Source: Anaerovibrio sp. (GTDB lineage Bacteria > Bacillota > Negativicutes > Selenomonadales > Selenomonadaceae). Taken from it: a DNA stretch of 64,000 bases. Of this stretch, positions 1 through 8,566 are shown one piece after another. How positions within the stretch are numbered: position 1 is the first letter of the stretch; every line of letters starts with the position of its first letter. The notes under the pieces were generated by a model. It had not been told where the DNA came from. It saw only the letters and a list, made by a program, of their open reading frames with translations, and made no database searches. The stretch covers positions 1-64,000 of the forward strand of contig NZ_JAILFV010000120.1 in assembly GCF_024697385.1 (NCBI RefSeq), given 5' to 3'. The translations under genes and the position numbers were made by a program.

Positions 1-138
1 GCCATTGTTCAAATTTTTCTTCTTTAGAAGAAAAATCTTCCAATTAGCGTTTCAACGAGCTGGGAGATATGCTCGCCAGCTGTTGTAGTTTGTTTTCCCC
101 CACCTAAAGAGGAAGGGGACATCTTAAAGCTCGTTATA
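1..138 (+). repeat. Structured repeat, type A (copy 1, left end cut by window)
   Basis: This is a type A copy of the dispersed repeat family. Its order is a 5' hairpin rich in T and A (TTTTTCTTCT/AGAAGAAAAA), the stem AGCTGG/CCAGCT around an ATATGC loop, a C-rich/G-rich hairpin (CCCC..GGGG), and the right end GCTCGTTATA. The internal AACGAGC pairs with the terminal GCTCGTT. It lies just downstream of manA and antisense to it. Confidence 0.9.
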
Positions 139-162
139 AGTAACAGAAAGCCTAAATATTCA

Positions 163-1161
163 TTAACCCCGTACATCGAGAAATTGTATCCGCCCGTGGA
201 TTTTGACAGGCTCCGAATCAGCAGGAAAAAAAACACAATCCCCCCTGAACACCCTAAGCACCTGACCATCCTCCATAAAGATACTTCCACAGCCGTTGGT
301 ACACAGCAACACTCTAAAGGACACCTCATCAGCCCTGTATTCCACCAGCTGCCGGATCCGCTCCGTGTTGACCAGCATACGATAAACCTCAAAATATTTG
401 CAGCGACATAAAAGCTCAGTAGCACATCCTGGCTGGTATTTTATGTACCGTATTGGTTGTTTCGGACAATTGGAGCCGTGGAGATCAGCCACCTCCAATG
501 CCTTATCTATATGAAGCTCCCTTTTATTTCCCTGTTTATCAACACGGTCATAGTCATAAAGCCTGTAGGTGAGATTTGAACTTTCCTGAATCTCAGCTAC
601 CAGCACACCGGCACCAATAGCGTGTATCCTGCCGGCCTCCACATAGAAAACATCATCCGGCTGTACCGGTATCCTCTGCAGATATTTTTCCAGAGCCCCT
701 GTAGCTATGCTATGCCTGATAAGCTCTTTACTGGCATCATGCTGCAGACCATATACCAGCTTGGCATCCGGTCTTGCATCCAACACATACCACATCTCTG
801 TTTTTCCCAGCTGCCCATTTTCATATTCCCTGGCATATTCATCATCCGGATGAACCTGCACCGAAAGGTCTTTTTTTGCATCGATAAATTTTATCAGTAT
901 AGGTAATTCCCCTTTGCTTTGGGGATGTGTTCCCAAATATTCCGGGTGTCTGCTTAAAATTTCCTTGAGACTGAGTCCAGTGAACTCACCTCCGGCTGCA
1001 TAGCTGGGCCCGTCAGGATGAGTAGAGCACTCCCAGGTTTCTGCCAGCGGCATCATATCTATATTCTTGGCAAAATCATCATTTAATCTGCTTCCTCCCC
1101 AGATATAATCCTTACCGGTGGGGCGCAGCAAAAATGGTCTGTTCTGTTTCAAGTCCTTCAC
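163..1161 (-). CDS. manA: Mannose-6-phosphate isomerase, class I
   Basis: Zinc-dependent type I isomerase that interconverts mannose-6-P and fructose-6-P in the cytoplasm. The 332-aa protein shows the cupin-fold metal site: QVHPDD near residue 102, the Glu of KTEMWYV, and a His in GRIHAIGAGVLVAEIQE. It follows pgm by 15 bp on the same strand, so the two probably share a transcript that links glycolysis to nucleotide-sugar supply for the envelope. The start is ambiguous: GTG at 1161 lies very close to AAAGGA, and an in-frame TTG nine bases downstream has better spacing. Confidence 0.95.
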   Translation of the reverse strand: MKDLKQNRPFLLRPTGKDYIWGGSRLNDDFAKNIDMMPLAETWECSTHPDGPSYAAGGEFTGLSLKEILSRHPEYLGTHPQSKGELPILIKFIDAKKDLSVQVHPDDEYAREYENGQLGKTEMWYVLDARPDAKLVYGLQHDASKELIRHSIATGALEKYLQRIPVQPDDVFYVEAGRIHAIGAGVLVAEIQESSNLTYRLYDYDRVDKQGNKRELHIDKALEVADLHGSNCPKQPIRYIKYQPGCATELLCRCKYFEVYRMLVNTERIRQLVEYRADEVSFRVLLCTNGCGSIFMEDGQVLRVFRGDCVFFPADSEPVKIHGRIQFLDVRG

Positions 1162-1176
1162 TTCCTTTAGCCCCTG

Positions 1177-2859
1177 TCATGCCATGAAATACTTCTTCAG
1201 CTCTCCGGCAATATCCTTTTCCACCTGTTCAGCCAGCTTCCTGGTCGCTGCAGATACGCTTATGTATGCCTTAAGCTTTGGTTCGGTACCGGAAGGTCGT
1301 ACTACTACAGAGCAGTTATCCTCAAGCATAAATTTCAGCACATCTGATTTGGGCAGGCCCTCTAATCCTTTAGAATAATCAAGGGTAGTTACGACCCTCT
1401 TAGGCCCAATACTTTTTACTCCGCCATGAAATTCTTCCATTATCGACTGCATCCTATTAAATCCTGATGCCCCGTCAAATTCAAAGGAATGTAAGGTATT
1501 CAGGCAGTAACCGTATTCGTCATATATTTCATTCAGCTTGTCCAGCAGATTAACTCCCAGACTTTTATAATATGCAAACATCTCACAAATCATATAAGAG
1601 GCATTTACCCCATCCTTATCCCGTACATAGGAACCGGTCAAATATCCATAGCTTTCCTCAAACCCGAAAATGTAACTGTCTGCCTTGCCCGCTTTTTCCA
1701 GCAGGCCAATCTGTTCACCGATAAATTTAAAACCTGTAAGGACATTCTTTACTTTTACGCCATAATGTTCTGCAATCCGCTCCCCCAGATCCATGGTCAC
1801 TATGGTTTTTATCATAATCGGCGCTTCAGGCATGGTGCCATTGGCCTGTCTGCGGGAACATATATAATCAAAAAGCAACAGCCCCGTCTCATTGCCGGAC
1901 AGCAGCACATACTCTCCCTGACGGTTCCTTACTGCAATACCTACACGGTCACAATCAGGGTCAGTGGCCAATAACAGCTCGGCATTACTCTGTCGTGCAC
2001 ATTCAATGCCTATGGCCATCGCTTCTTTTATTTCCGGATTAGGATATGGGCAGGTAGGGAATTGACCATCAGGCTCAGCCTGCTCCTTTACCACCGTTAC
2101 ATTTGTATAGCCACCTTCCCTAAGGGCACGGACCACAGGTTTTAACCCGGTACCATTTAACGGAGTATAGCAAATATCAACATTCTTATCAATTTTACAG
2201 TTTCCCAGTACGGATTGTTTTTTTACTTCTTCGATGTAGGCAGTGTACACATCATCATCAATATAAGTGATATTCCCGGAGGTCATGCCACTATCAAAGG
2301 ATTCATTTTTGACATCGTCAAAAATATCAAGCTTATTTATTTCAGCAAGTATTTTCGTAGCTGCATCAGTGGTAATCTGGCAGCCATCCTCGCCGTATAC
2401 CTTATATCCATTGTATCGGGCAGGATTATGACTGGCAGTTATCATCACTCCGGCAGAGGTTCCCAGCTTACGCGTTGCAAAGGATACAGTTGGTACCGGC
2501 ATAAGCTGTTTCCACAGGTATACCCGGACCCCATTGGCAGAAAATACAGTGGCTGCTCTCTGGGCAAACAGCCTTGAATTGATACGACTGTCATAGCCAA
2601 TAACTACCGCCGGGGATGAAAAATTTTTCTTTAGATAATCTGCAAGGCCCTGGGAAGCTCTGCCTACCGTATATATATTCATACGATTTGTTCCGGCTCC
2701 TATAATCCCCCTCAGCCCGCCTGTTCCAAAGGCCAGGTCACGATAAAATGCGTCCTCTATATCCTTTTCCGACATATTATCCAATTCATCCCTCAGGGTT
2801 TCGTCAAGCCCTGTCCTGTTGTGCCACATACTGTATCTGTCCATCAAATTATTATCCAT
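1177..2859 (-). CDS. pgm: Phosphoglucomutase/phosphomannomutase (alpha-D-phosphohexomutase)
   Basis: A 560-aa alpha-D-phosphohexomutase moving phosphate between C1 and C6 of glucose or mannose. It carries the phosphoserine loop TASHNPARYNGYK, the metal loop DPDCDRVG, the sugar loop GFEESYGYL and the C-terminal phosphate site RPSGTEPKLKAY, so it looks intact. I place the start at the ATG at 2859, preceded by GTGAGGG; the longer ORF in the track begins with a TTG inside the upstream terminator hairpin. Its neighbour manA suggests joint use in sugar activation. Glucose against mannose preference cannot be read from the sequence. Confidence 0.95.
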   Translation of the reverse strand: MDNNLMDRYSMWHNRTGLDETLRDELDNMSEKDIEDAFYRDLAFGTGGLRGIIGAGTNRMNIYTVGRASQGLADYLKKNFSSPAVVIGYDSRINSRLFAQRAATVFSANGVRVYLWKQLMPVPTVSFATRKLGTSAGVMITASHNPARYNGYKVYGEDGCQITTDAATKILAEINKLDIFDDVKNESFDSGMTSGNITYIDDDVYTAYIEEVKKQSVLGNCKIDKNVDICYTPLNGTGLKPVVRALREGGYTNVTVVKEQAEPDGQFPTCPYPNPEIKEAMAIGIECARQSNAELLLATDPDCDRVGIAVRNRQGEYVLLSGNETGLLLFDYICSRRQANGTMPEAPIMIKTIVTMDLGERIAEHYGVKVKNVLTGFKFIGEQIGLLEKAGKADSYIFGFEESYGYLTGSYVRDKDGVNASYMICEMFAYYKSLGVNLLDKLNEIYDEYGYCLNTLHSFEFDGASGFNRMQSIMEEFHGGVKSIGPKRVVTTLDYSKGLEGLPKSDVLKFMLEDNCSVVVRPSGTEPKLKAYISVSAATRKLAEQVEKDIAGELKKYFMA

Positions 2860-2869
2860 ACTGCCCTCA

Positions 2870-2907
2870 CAAAAATTAAGCTGCAAATCCCTGATGAAAT
2901 CTGCAGC
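2870..2907 (-). terminator. Terminator after desulfoferrodoxin
   Basis: On the minus strand GCTGCA and TGCAGC form a stem, extended by ATTT-type pairing, followed by TTAATTTTTG. It lies between dfx and pgm and separates the two units. Confidence 0.6.
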
Positions 2908-2935
2908 TCATGGTTATTCAAAATCTATACTCAGC

Positions 2936-3304
2936 TCATGCTTCCCATAATCCATGTAGATTGCAATAAGCATAAGTAGCCTTAAGGCTTTCGCCCTCTG
3001 AAAGCTTAAACACAGCCTTTGGAGCATCAGCAGGCGTCAACTGTCTCAACTGGCAGCCCTTATCTGTCTCAATGCAGATCCACTCAATATAGTGAGCGTC
3101 AGTCATAGGATGCTCTGCACTTCCTACCTTAACAGTCACCACATCGCCTTCCACGCTGGCCACAGGAACATGCTTTTCCTGTGCACCATCAGAAGTGCCG
3201 GGGATCAGCTCAGTCATCCCCTGTCCGCAGCAGGACAAAGGTCCGCCACCATCCTTAAGAACCGAAATAATGTTGCCACAAAGATCACACTTAAAAAATC
3301 TCAT
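2936..3304 (-). CDS. dfx: Desulfoferrodoxin (2Fe superoxide reductase)
   Basis: A 122-aa class I superoxide reductase that reduces superoxide to peroxide without making O2, typical of strict anaerobes. The N-terminal desulforedoxin domain holds center I (CDLC and an adjacent CC pair). The C-terminal domain holds center II: the EKH motif, HPMTDAH and the final CNLH, matching the His4-Cys site. The Glu-Lys pair before the first His, which tunes the active site, is present. It is apparently a single-gene unit with its own terminator and a structured repeat about 60 bp upstream. Confidence 0.95.
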   Translation of the reverse strand: MRFFKCDLCGNIISVLKDGGGPLSCCGQGMTELIPGTSDGAQEKHVPVASVEGDVVTVKVGSAEHPMTDAHYIEWICIETDKGCQLRQLTPADAPKAVFKLSEGESLKATYAYCNLHGLWEA

Positions 3305-3360
3305 TTCGATACACTCCCATCAATACACACATATCAACAAAATCACTCAAAACGGATATT

Positions 3361-3503
3361 TTAGAACGCCTCTGTCCTATTCTTCTTCACAGAAGAAAAA
3401 TCTTCCAATTAGCGTTTCAACGAGCTGAGAGATATGCTCGCCAGCTGTTGTAGTTTGTTTTCCCCCACCTAAAGAGGAAGGGGACATCTTAAAGCTCGTT
3501 ATA
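3361..3503 (+). repeat. Structured repeat, type A (copy 2, altered left end)
   Basis: From GAAGAAAAATC rightward it is almost identical to copy 1. The left arm has drifted (AGAACGCC where others have TATAACGCC), but the hairpin TTCTTC/GAAGAA is kept. The right end is GCTCGTTATA. It lies between dfx and the Gfo/Idh gene, antisense to both. Confidence 0.9.
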
Positions 3504-3595
3504 AAGAATTATATAATATACCTGCAAAAAATAAAAGGGGCTATTGGGCTTCTGGCTATATTATCCTTTAATATCAGGAACCAACACCGTTATTT

Positions 3596-4678
3596 TTATT
3601 TTTTCACAAAACTGTCGGCAAAATCTGTAGCCGCACAATCCCCCAGAGGCAGCCTCACAGGCTTCCCCTCTGCAGCTGACTTATAAATAGCCAGCACGAC
3701 CTCTACTGCTTTCTTCCCGGCCACGGCATCCACATAAGGCTTACGGTCGTTCTGTATGGCATCTATCATATCTGCAAATAATCTTGTGTGGCCATTACCG
3801 TATACATTGCTGGCAGGCTCCTGCAAACCATGAATATCTTCATCAGCTTCCCTGACATCGGCAAAATGCCATATATCTATGGTGTTGGCTGATTTGCCAC
3901 CTAATTTTACAGTCCCCTTTTCACCAAAAATATACAGGCTCTCCTCCAGATTTTCCGGATAAACATTGGTAGTCCCTTCTATAGTACCGATTGCTCCGTT
4001 ACCAAAGCTTACCACTGCCATGCCCACATCCTCGATTTCCAGATAATCATGAAGCTGCTGGCGTGTCTGTCCATAAACCTCCACAATGTCCTCATCCATC
4101 ATCCAACACAGAAGGTCTATCCCATGAATGCACTGATTAAGGAGAGCTCCCCCCTCCTGTGCCCAGGTGCCCCGCCATGAAGCCTGATTATAATAATTTT
4201 TTCCACGGCTCCAGCGCACATTAACAGAACCATGGGATATTTTCCCAAATCGATGCTCATCCACGGCCTGACGCAGCTTCTGCACTGCAATATTGAATCT
4301 GTTCTGATGGCATGCGGCTACCTTTACGCCTCTTTCCTCCGCCAAATCGATTATTTTCTGGGCATCACTGACACTCATGGTCATCGGCTTTTCAATGATT
4401 ACATTAATTCCCCGATCAATGCAATACAAGGCTATCTCTGCATGACTGCATATTTCTGTTGCTATGGAAACAAGCTCCGGCTTCTCCTTGTCAATCATTT
4501 CCTTGTAATCAGTATATTTCTTTACAGTAGTTTCCTCATCAAAGCCCCTTTTTATCATCAGATTGTCCATGGCTTCCGGCACCTTGTCACACATTGCCAC
4601 AAAATCAAGCCTGTTGTTCCTGGCTGCAATAACATGATTTACAGCAACCCTCCCGCACCCAATTAACGCATACCTCAT
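3596..4678 (-). CDS. Gfo/Idh/MocA-family dehydrogenase (WlbA/WbpB-like)
   Basis: A 360-aa NAD(P)-dependent oxidoreductase. It has an N-terminal Rossmann fold (ALIGCGRVAVNH, residues 4-15), the EKPM motif near residue 97, and the substrate-side motif NQCIHGIDLL with the catalytic-type His. This layout resembles WlbA/WbpB enzymes that oxidise UDP-GlcNAc uronic acid at C3 for surface polysaccharide. The substrate is inferred and no partner aminotransferase lies next to it. The ATG at 4678 is chosen because AAGGAGGG precedes it by a normal spacing, which drops 21 codons from the track ORF. Confidence 0.85.
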   Translation of the reverse strand: MRYALIGCGRVAVNHVIAARNNRLDFVAMCDKVPEAMDNLMIKRGFDEETTVKKYTDYKEMIDKEKPELVSIATEICSHAEIALYCIDRGINVIIEKPMTMSVSDAQKIIDLAEERGVKVAACHQNRFNIAVQKLRQAVDEHRFGKISHGSVNVRWSRGKNYYNQASWRGTWAQEGGALLNQCIHGIDLLCWMMDEDIVEVYGQTRQQLHDYLEIEDVGMAVVSFGNGAIGTIEGTTNVYPENLEESLYIFGEKGTVKLGGKSANTIDIWHFADVREADEDIHGLQEPASNVYGNGHTRLFADMIDAIQNDRKPYVDAVAGKKAVEVVLAIYKSAAEGKPVRLPLGDCAATDFADSFVKK

Positions 4679-4790
4679 AATATTACCCTCCTTGCGTATA
4701 ATACTTAATATGATTATACATTTCACGGTTAATAAACTCAATTGTCACTGCAATATTACAACACCATTATTGAAATCATAACGGAAACAA

Positions 4791-4842
4791 AAAGCTGTGA
4801 ATATCATAGGGACTTCCCATACTCAATTCACAGCTTTCGTTA
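4791..4842 (-). terminator. Terminator after chemoreceptor gene
   Basis: On the minus strand, AAAGCTGTGAAT pairs with ATTCACAGCTTT across a loop of about 20 bases and runs into TTTTTG. It closes the chemoreceptor unit. Confidence 0.75.
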
Positions 4843-4857
4843 TCCTATATCGTTAAA

Positions 4858-6561
4858 TCAGAACTTGAACTTTTTCAATACGGACTGAACATCCTGAGCC
4901 AGTTTAGCCAAAGCATCAGATGCTGATGCAATTTCTTCGGCAGAAGCAGACTGCTCCTCTGTTGCTGCAGATACAGACTGCATCTCATCCGCAACCTTCT
5001 GGGCTCCATGATCGATTTCTTCCATATCCTTGGAAACGCCTTCTGCCTGACCGGCAACCTCCTTAACGGACTTGCTCATATGGTTGACATTATCTGACAC
5101 CTGATTGACCAATGCGGCAATTTCCTCAAATACCTTGCTGAGACCTTCAACTGACTTGGCGCCTTCCATAACCGCATCATTTCCTTTGGCCATGGCCTCT
5201 ACAGCCCTGCCGGTATCATTCTGAATACCACTGATAAGCTGGGCAATCTGCTGGGCTGCAGCCCCTGACTGCTCAGCCAGCTTCCTTACCTCTTCGGCTA
5301 CCACTGCAAAGCCACGCCCCTGTTCACCGGCTCTGGCAGCCTCAATAGCGGCATTAAGGGCCAGCAGATTAGTCTGCCCTGCCAAATCCGAAATGGTATC
5401 AACAATTGCACCAATTTCCTGGGAACGAGCCCCCAGCTTGTCCACCAGCTCTGATGTATACTGAGAACTTTCCCGCAGAGTATGAATCTGCTGAACAGAA
5501 AGATTCACCTCATCAGTTCCGGCTGTAGCCCTGGTGGCAGCCTGACGGGAATTATCTGCAACTTCTGCAGCTTCACGACTAATATCACTTACGGATTCAC
5601 GAATCCTCCCTACTTCTTCATTACCCTTATCAACAGCATGCTGCTGTCCGGCAACTATATCAGCTGCCCCGGTAACGGACTGAGCTACTGAAACAGATGC
5701 ATCTGCAGACTGCATGGAGCTTGCTGTCAACTCTTCAGATGCAGCAGCAATCTGCTCGGCACTGTTGGAGACTTCCTTCAGGAATCCGTTCACTGACTTG
5801 GACATGTCTGCCAAGGCTCTTTGAACATCACCAAACTCATCACCACGCTGGGATATATACTTGGATAAAACAAAATCACCGCTTTTCAGCTTGTAGCATG
5901 TAGCTATCATGTCTGACAAAGGCTCCTTGATAGCTTTGACAATAACATAGCTTACTACCAGTAACAATATCAGACAGGCCAGGCTGCTTATCAGCATAAC
6001 CCGGATAGCCGAACTGCTGGCTTCCTTATTGGCCTCATTAACAGCTGCCGCTTCCTCTATGGCATCATTACAAAGAGCCTTCAGCTGATCGCGAAGCACA
6101 ACAGTATCATGCTTACCTGCCCTGTTGTACTCATCAGTACCGGCCTGAGAGCCACCTGCCTTTACGGCCTTTATTACAGCCGGGAGGGAAACCTTGAACT
6201 TGCCCCAGCTCTTTTTTACTTCTTCTAATTTTGCTACGCTTTCAGGCTTATCCTTGATTTTTTCCGAATAGGCTGTCAATGCCTCATCAAAATTCTGGAT
6301 GTCCTTAGCCTGGGTGCTCAGTACCTCATCCGCCCTGCTTGGATCTGCAATAGCCTGCATTGAACGCACCTGAATGGTCCTCATGGTCTCCGTGGCCTCA
6401 CCCAGCAGGTTTACACACTGGAGCTCCCTTTCATACAGAAAATTCAGCTCCTGCGCTGCATTGTCTATGGAATAATATCCCCTATAGCCTACAAACAGCA
6501 TACCAATTGCACTGATTACCACCAAAATCAAAATCTTAAAGGTCACTTTCAAATTGCTCAC
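4858..6561 (-). CDS. Methyl-accepting chemotaxis protein
   Basis: Inner-membrane chemoreceptor of about 567 aa. It has TM1 at roughly residues 9-28, a periplasmic four-helix-bundle-type sensor rich in charged heptads (about 30-185), TM2 near 188-208, a HAMP linker, then the cytoplasmic coiled coil with the hairpin tip [31 protein letters not shown]. Gln/Glu-rich stretches flank the tip as likely methylation sites. The ligand cannot be told. GTG at 6561 fits GGGGGG at eight bases better than GTG at 6567. No che genes are nearby; it is an isolated receptor gene. Confidence 0.93.
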   Translation of the reverse strand: MSNLKVTFKILILVVISAIGMLFVGYRGYYSIDNAAQELNFLYERELQCVNLLGEATETMRTIQVRSMQAIADPSRADEVLSTQAKDIQNFDEALTAYSEKIKDKPESVAKLEEVKKSWGKFKVSLPAVIKAVKAGGSQAGTDEYNRAGKHDTVVLRDQLKALCNDAIEEAAAVNEANKEASSSAIRVMLISSLACLILLLVVSYVIVKAIKEPLSDMIATCYKLKSGDFVLSKYISQRGDEFGDVQRALADMSKSVNGFLKEVSNSAEQIAAASEELTASSMQSADASVSVAQSVTGAADIVAGQQHAVDKGNEEVGRIRESVSDISREAAEVADNSRQAATRATAGTDEVNLSVQQIHTLRESSQYTSELVDKLGARSQEIGAIVDTISDLAGQTNLLALNAAIEAARAGEQGRGFAVVAEEVRKLAEQSGAAAQQIAQLISGIQNDTGRAVEAMAKGNDAVMEGAKSVEGLSKVFEEIAALVNQVSDNVNHMSKSVKEVAGQAEGVSKDMEEIDHGAQKVADEMQSVSAATEEQSASAEEIASASDALAKLAQDVQSVLKKFKF

Positions 6562-6900
6562 ACACACTGCCCCCCACTTAAAATAATCATCCCCATTATA
6601 ACGCTACTGTTATATTTTTGCCTTAGGCAATAAATCCCAAATATGAACCACTCGAGACGCAGCCTATGATCAATATGACACATAACCTTATCTGTGAGCA
6701 CGGCAAGAATACATATTTGCATTCCAGCCGGACCTCATTCCAAAGGTCTCCAATCCCTTCTCCCACAACCATCACTGCTGAAAAATGCTTATTTCTCACC
6801 CATAGAGTAAAAAATAAGCATTTTATTTCTGTCAGAATTTTTTTCTGGGACTCAAATGAAAACTGTAGCATCCACGAAAAACGACCTGATTGATTTCCAT
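6562..6900. other. Intergenic region between chemoreceptor and pfkA-like gene
   Basis: This 339-bp stretch lacks a credible gene; the short ORFs on both strands have no good ribosome site. It should hold the chemoreceptor promoter and the hairpin described separately near 6780-6826. No copy of the repeat family is present. Confidence 0.5.
6780..6826 (-). terminator. Inverted repeat, probable pfkA terminator
   Basis: AAAATGCTTATTT pairs with AAATAAGCATTTT across a loop of about 18 bases. On the minus strand it ends in TTTTT and lies about 75 bp past the phosphofructokinase stop. T-rich tracts on both sides mean it could work in either direction. Confidence 0.6.
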
Positions 6901-7863
6901 CTAAGCCAATACCTTGGAAAGTCTGATAAACTCAGTATCCAAAGTTTTCCTGTTGTTGGTAGCCTCATTAATAGGAATTTCAACAACCACACCTGTATCA
7001 AAGCCCACAACAATATCACGCTTGCCCTCCTTCATGGCAAGGACTGCCTTTTCCCCAAGAAGGCTGGCGTTAATACGGTCCTGCACTGTAGGAGAACCAC
7101 CTCTTTGGATATGGCCCAACACAGATACTCTGGTATCGATTTCAGTTTTTTCCTGAACCATCTTCCCAAGCTCGGTAGCCGATGCAGCTCCATCAGATAC
7201 GACCAAAAGGCTGTACCGCTTGCCGGCAGCATAATCCTCCCTGATTTCGTCACAAATCTGTTCAATATTGAATTTGGTCTCAGGTACAAGTACATATTCG
7301 GCACCACCGGCTATACCCGCAGTCATTGCCAGCCAGCCTGAGGTTTTACCCATAACCTCAATGAGGATAATGCGCCTATGGGCACTGGCTGTATCCCTAA
7401 GCTTGTTGATGGCATCTACCACCGTATTGGCTGCAGTATCTGACCCAATAGTATAATCTGTCCCCCAAACATCATTTTCAATGGTCCCAGGAATGCCTAT
7501 AACCGGTAAATCAAATTCCTGGCTTAATGCTGCAGCACCCTTGATGCTTCCGCTGCCACCTATGACAATAAGTCCATCAATACCGCGGTTTTTCAAATTT
7601 TCATAGCCCTTTTGACGGCCTTCCTTTTCAAAAAACTCCTCACTTCTGGCAATACCCAGGAAGGTACCACCTCTCTGGATCATATCACCTACACTGCGGG
7701 TATTAAGCTCTTCCATCTCATCAGCCAAAAGACCTTTATAACCGTTATGAATACCCCAGATGCGAAGCCCATTATGTACCGCTGTACGAACTACTGCCCT
7801 CAGGCAGGCATTCATTCCCGGGCAATCATTACCACTTGTTAATACTGCTATGTTCTTTACCAT
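6901..7863 (-). CDS. 6-phosphofructokinase-family protein with atypical active site
   Basis: A 320-aa protein of the usual PfkA length, with the family framework LTSG..CPGMNA, PGTI.ND, HRRIILIEVMG and LGHIQRGGSP. Several catalytic positions differ from the Escherichia/Bacillus consensus: GGDGS reads GGSGS (Ser104), the catalytic Asp of TIDND is Glu129, MGR reads MGK, and the fructose-6-P Glu of the IxxxEG/ITE region is replaced (VVSDGA). It may be a weakened, repurposed or regulatory paralog. ATG 7863 follows AGGGGAGG; the start lies 20 bp beyond the smpB stop, so it is likely cotranscribed with smpB. Confidence 0.85.
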   Translation of the reverse strand: MVKNIAVLTSGNDCPGMNACLRAVVRTAVHNGLRIWGIHNGYKGLLADEMEELNTRSVGDMIQRGGTFLGIARSEEFFEKEGRQKGYENLKNRGIDGLIVIGGSGSIKGAAALSQEFDLPVIGIPGTIENDVWGTDYTIGSDTAANTVVDAINKLRDTASAHRRIILIEVMGKTSGWLAMTAGIAGGAEYVLVPETKFNIEQICDEIREDYAAGKRYSLLVVSDGAASATELGKMVQEKTEIDTRVSVLGHIQRGGSPTVQDRINASLLGEKAVLAMKEGKRDIVVGFDTGVVVEIPINEATNNRKTLDTEFIRLSKVLA

Positions 7864-7882
7864 CGAGACGCCTCCCCTTATA

Positions 7883-8353
7883 CTACTGCCGGCGATCCCG
7901 CAGAGCACGCTCTACATCACGCCTTACAGCTTTTTCCTTTAGATCCTGACGCTTATCATAATTATGTTTACCACTGGCCAGGGCAATTTCTATTTTAGCT
8001 TTACCACTAACAAAGTATATTTTCAACGGAACTATGGTAAAACCCTTTTCTTTGGTCTTACTAAATAATTTAATTATTTCCGCCTTATGCATAAGAAGCT
8101 TACGGGGCCTGCGTTCATCGTGGTTAAAGATGTTACCATGGTCATAGGGGCTGATGTGCATATTCACAATGAATATCTCACCATTTTTTATCTCACCATA
8201 GCTATCCTTCAAGTTAGCCTTGCCTTCTCGCAGGGATTTGACCTCTGTTCCCTGAAGTACCAGCCCGGCTTCAAAGGTGTCATGAATAAAATAATCATGT
8301 CGCGCCTTGCGATTTTCACAAACCACCTTTTTCCCTTCATTTTTTCTTCCCAT
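7883..8353 (-). CDS. smpB: SsrA-binding protein
   Basis: A 156-aa partner of tmRNA in trans-translation, which rescues stalled ribosomes. It starts with the family core ([34 protein letters not shown]), includes the beta-barrel segment HISPYDHGN, and ends in the basic tail [28 protein letters not shown] that enters the ribosome. Its position after rnr is the conserved Firmicutes order secG-est-rnr-smpB. Here a structured repeat separates it from rnr, so it may depend on read-through or its own promoter. Confidence 0.97.
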   Translation of the reverse strand: MGRKNEGKKVVCENRKARHDYFIHDTFEAGLVLQGTEVKSLREGKANLKDSYGEIKNGEIFIVNMHISPYDHGNIFNHDERRPRKLLMHKAEIIKLFSKTKEKGFTIVPLKIYFVSGKAKIEIALASGKHNYDKRQDLKEKAVRRDVERALRDRRQ

Positions 8354-8397
8354 TTAGCCAATCTAACCTTTCTGTGAAAAATCAGTCAACTGCCTGT

Positions 8398-8566
8398 TTA
8401 TAACGCCATTGTTCAAATTTTTCTTTTAAAAAGAAAAATCTCCCAATTAGCGTTTCCCCTAAAGGGACTAACTTCGTGTCGCAACGAGGTGGGATATATG
8501 CTCACCACCTGTTAAGGATCGTCCCCCCCACCTGTAGAGGAAGGGGACATCTTACACCGAGTTATA
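8398..8566 (+). repeat. Structured repeat, type B (copy 3), rnr-smpB junction
   Basis: Full type B copy bounded by TTATA on both sides. Relative to type A it carries about 27 extra bases containing CCCCTAAAGGG, and the central stem reads AGGTGG/CCACCT in place of AGCTGG/CCAGCT. It lies antisense between rnr and smpB, and its right end supplies the rnr stop codon (TAA at 8562-8564 on minus). Confidence 0.93.
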
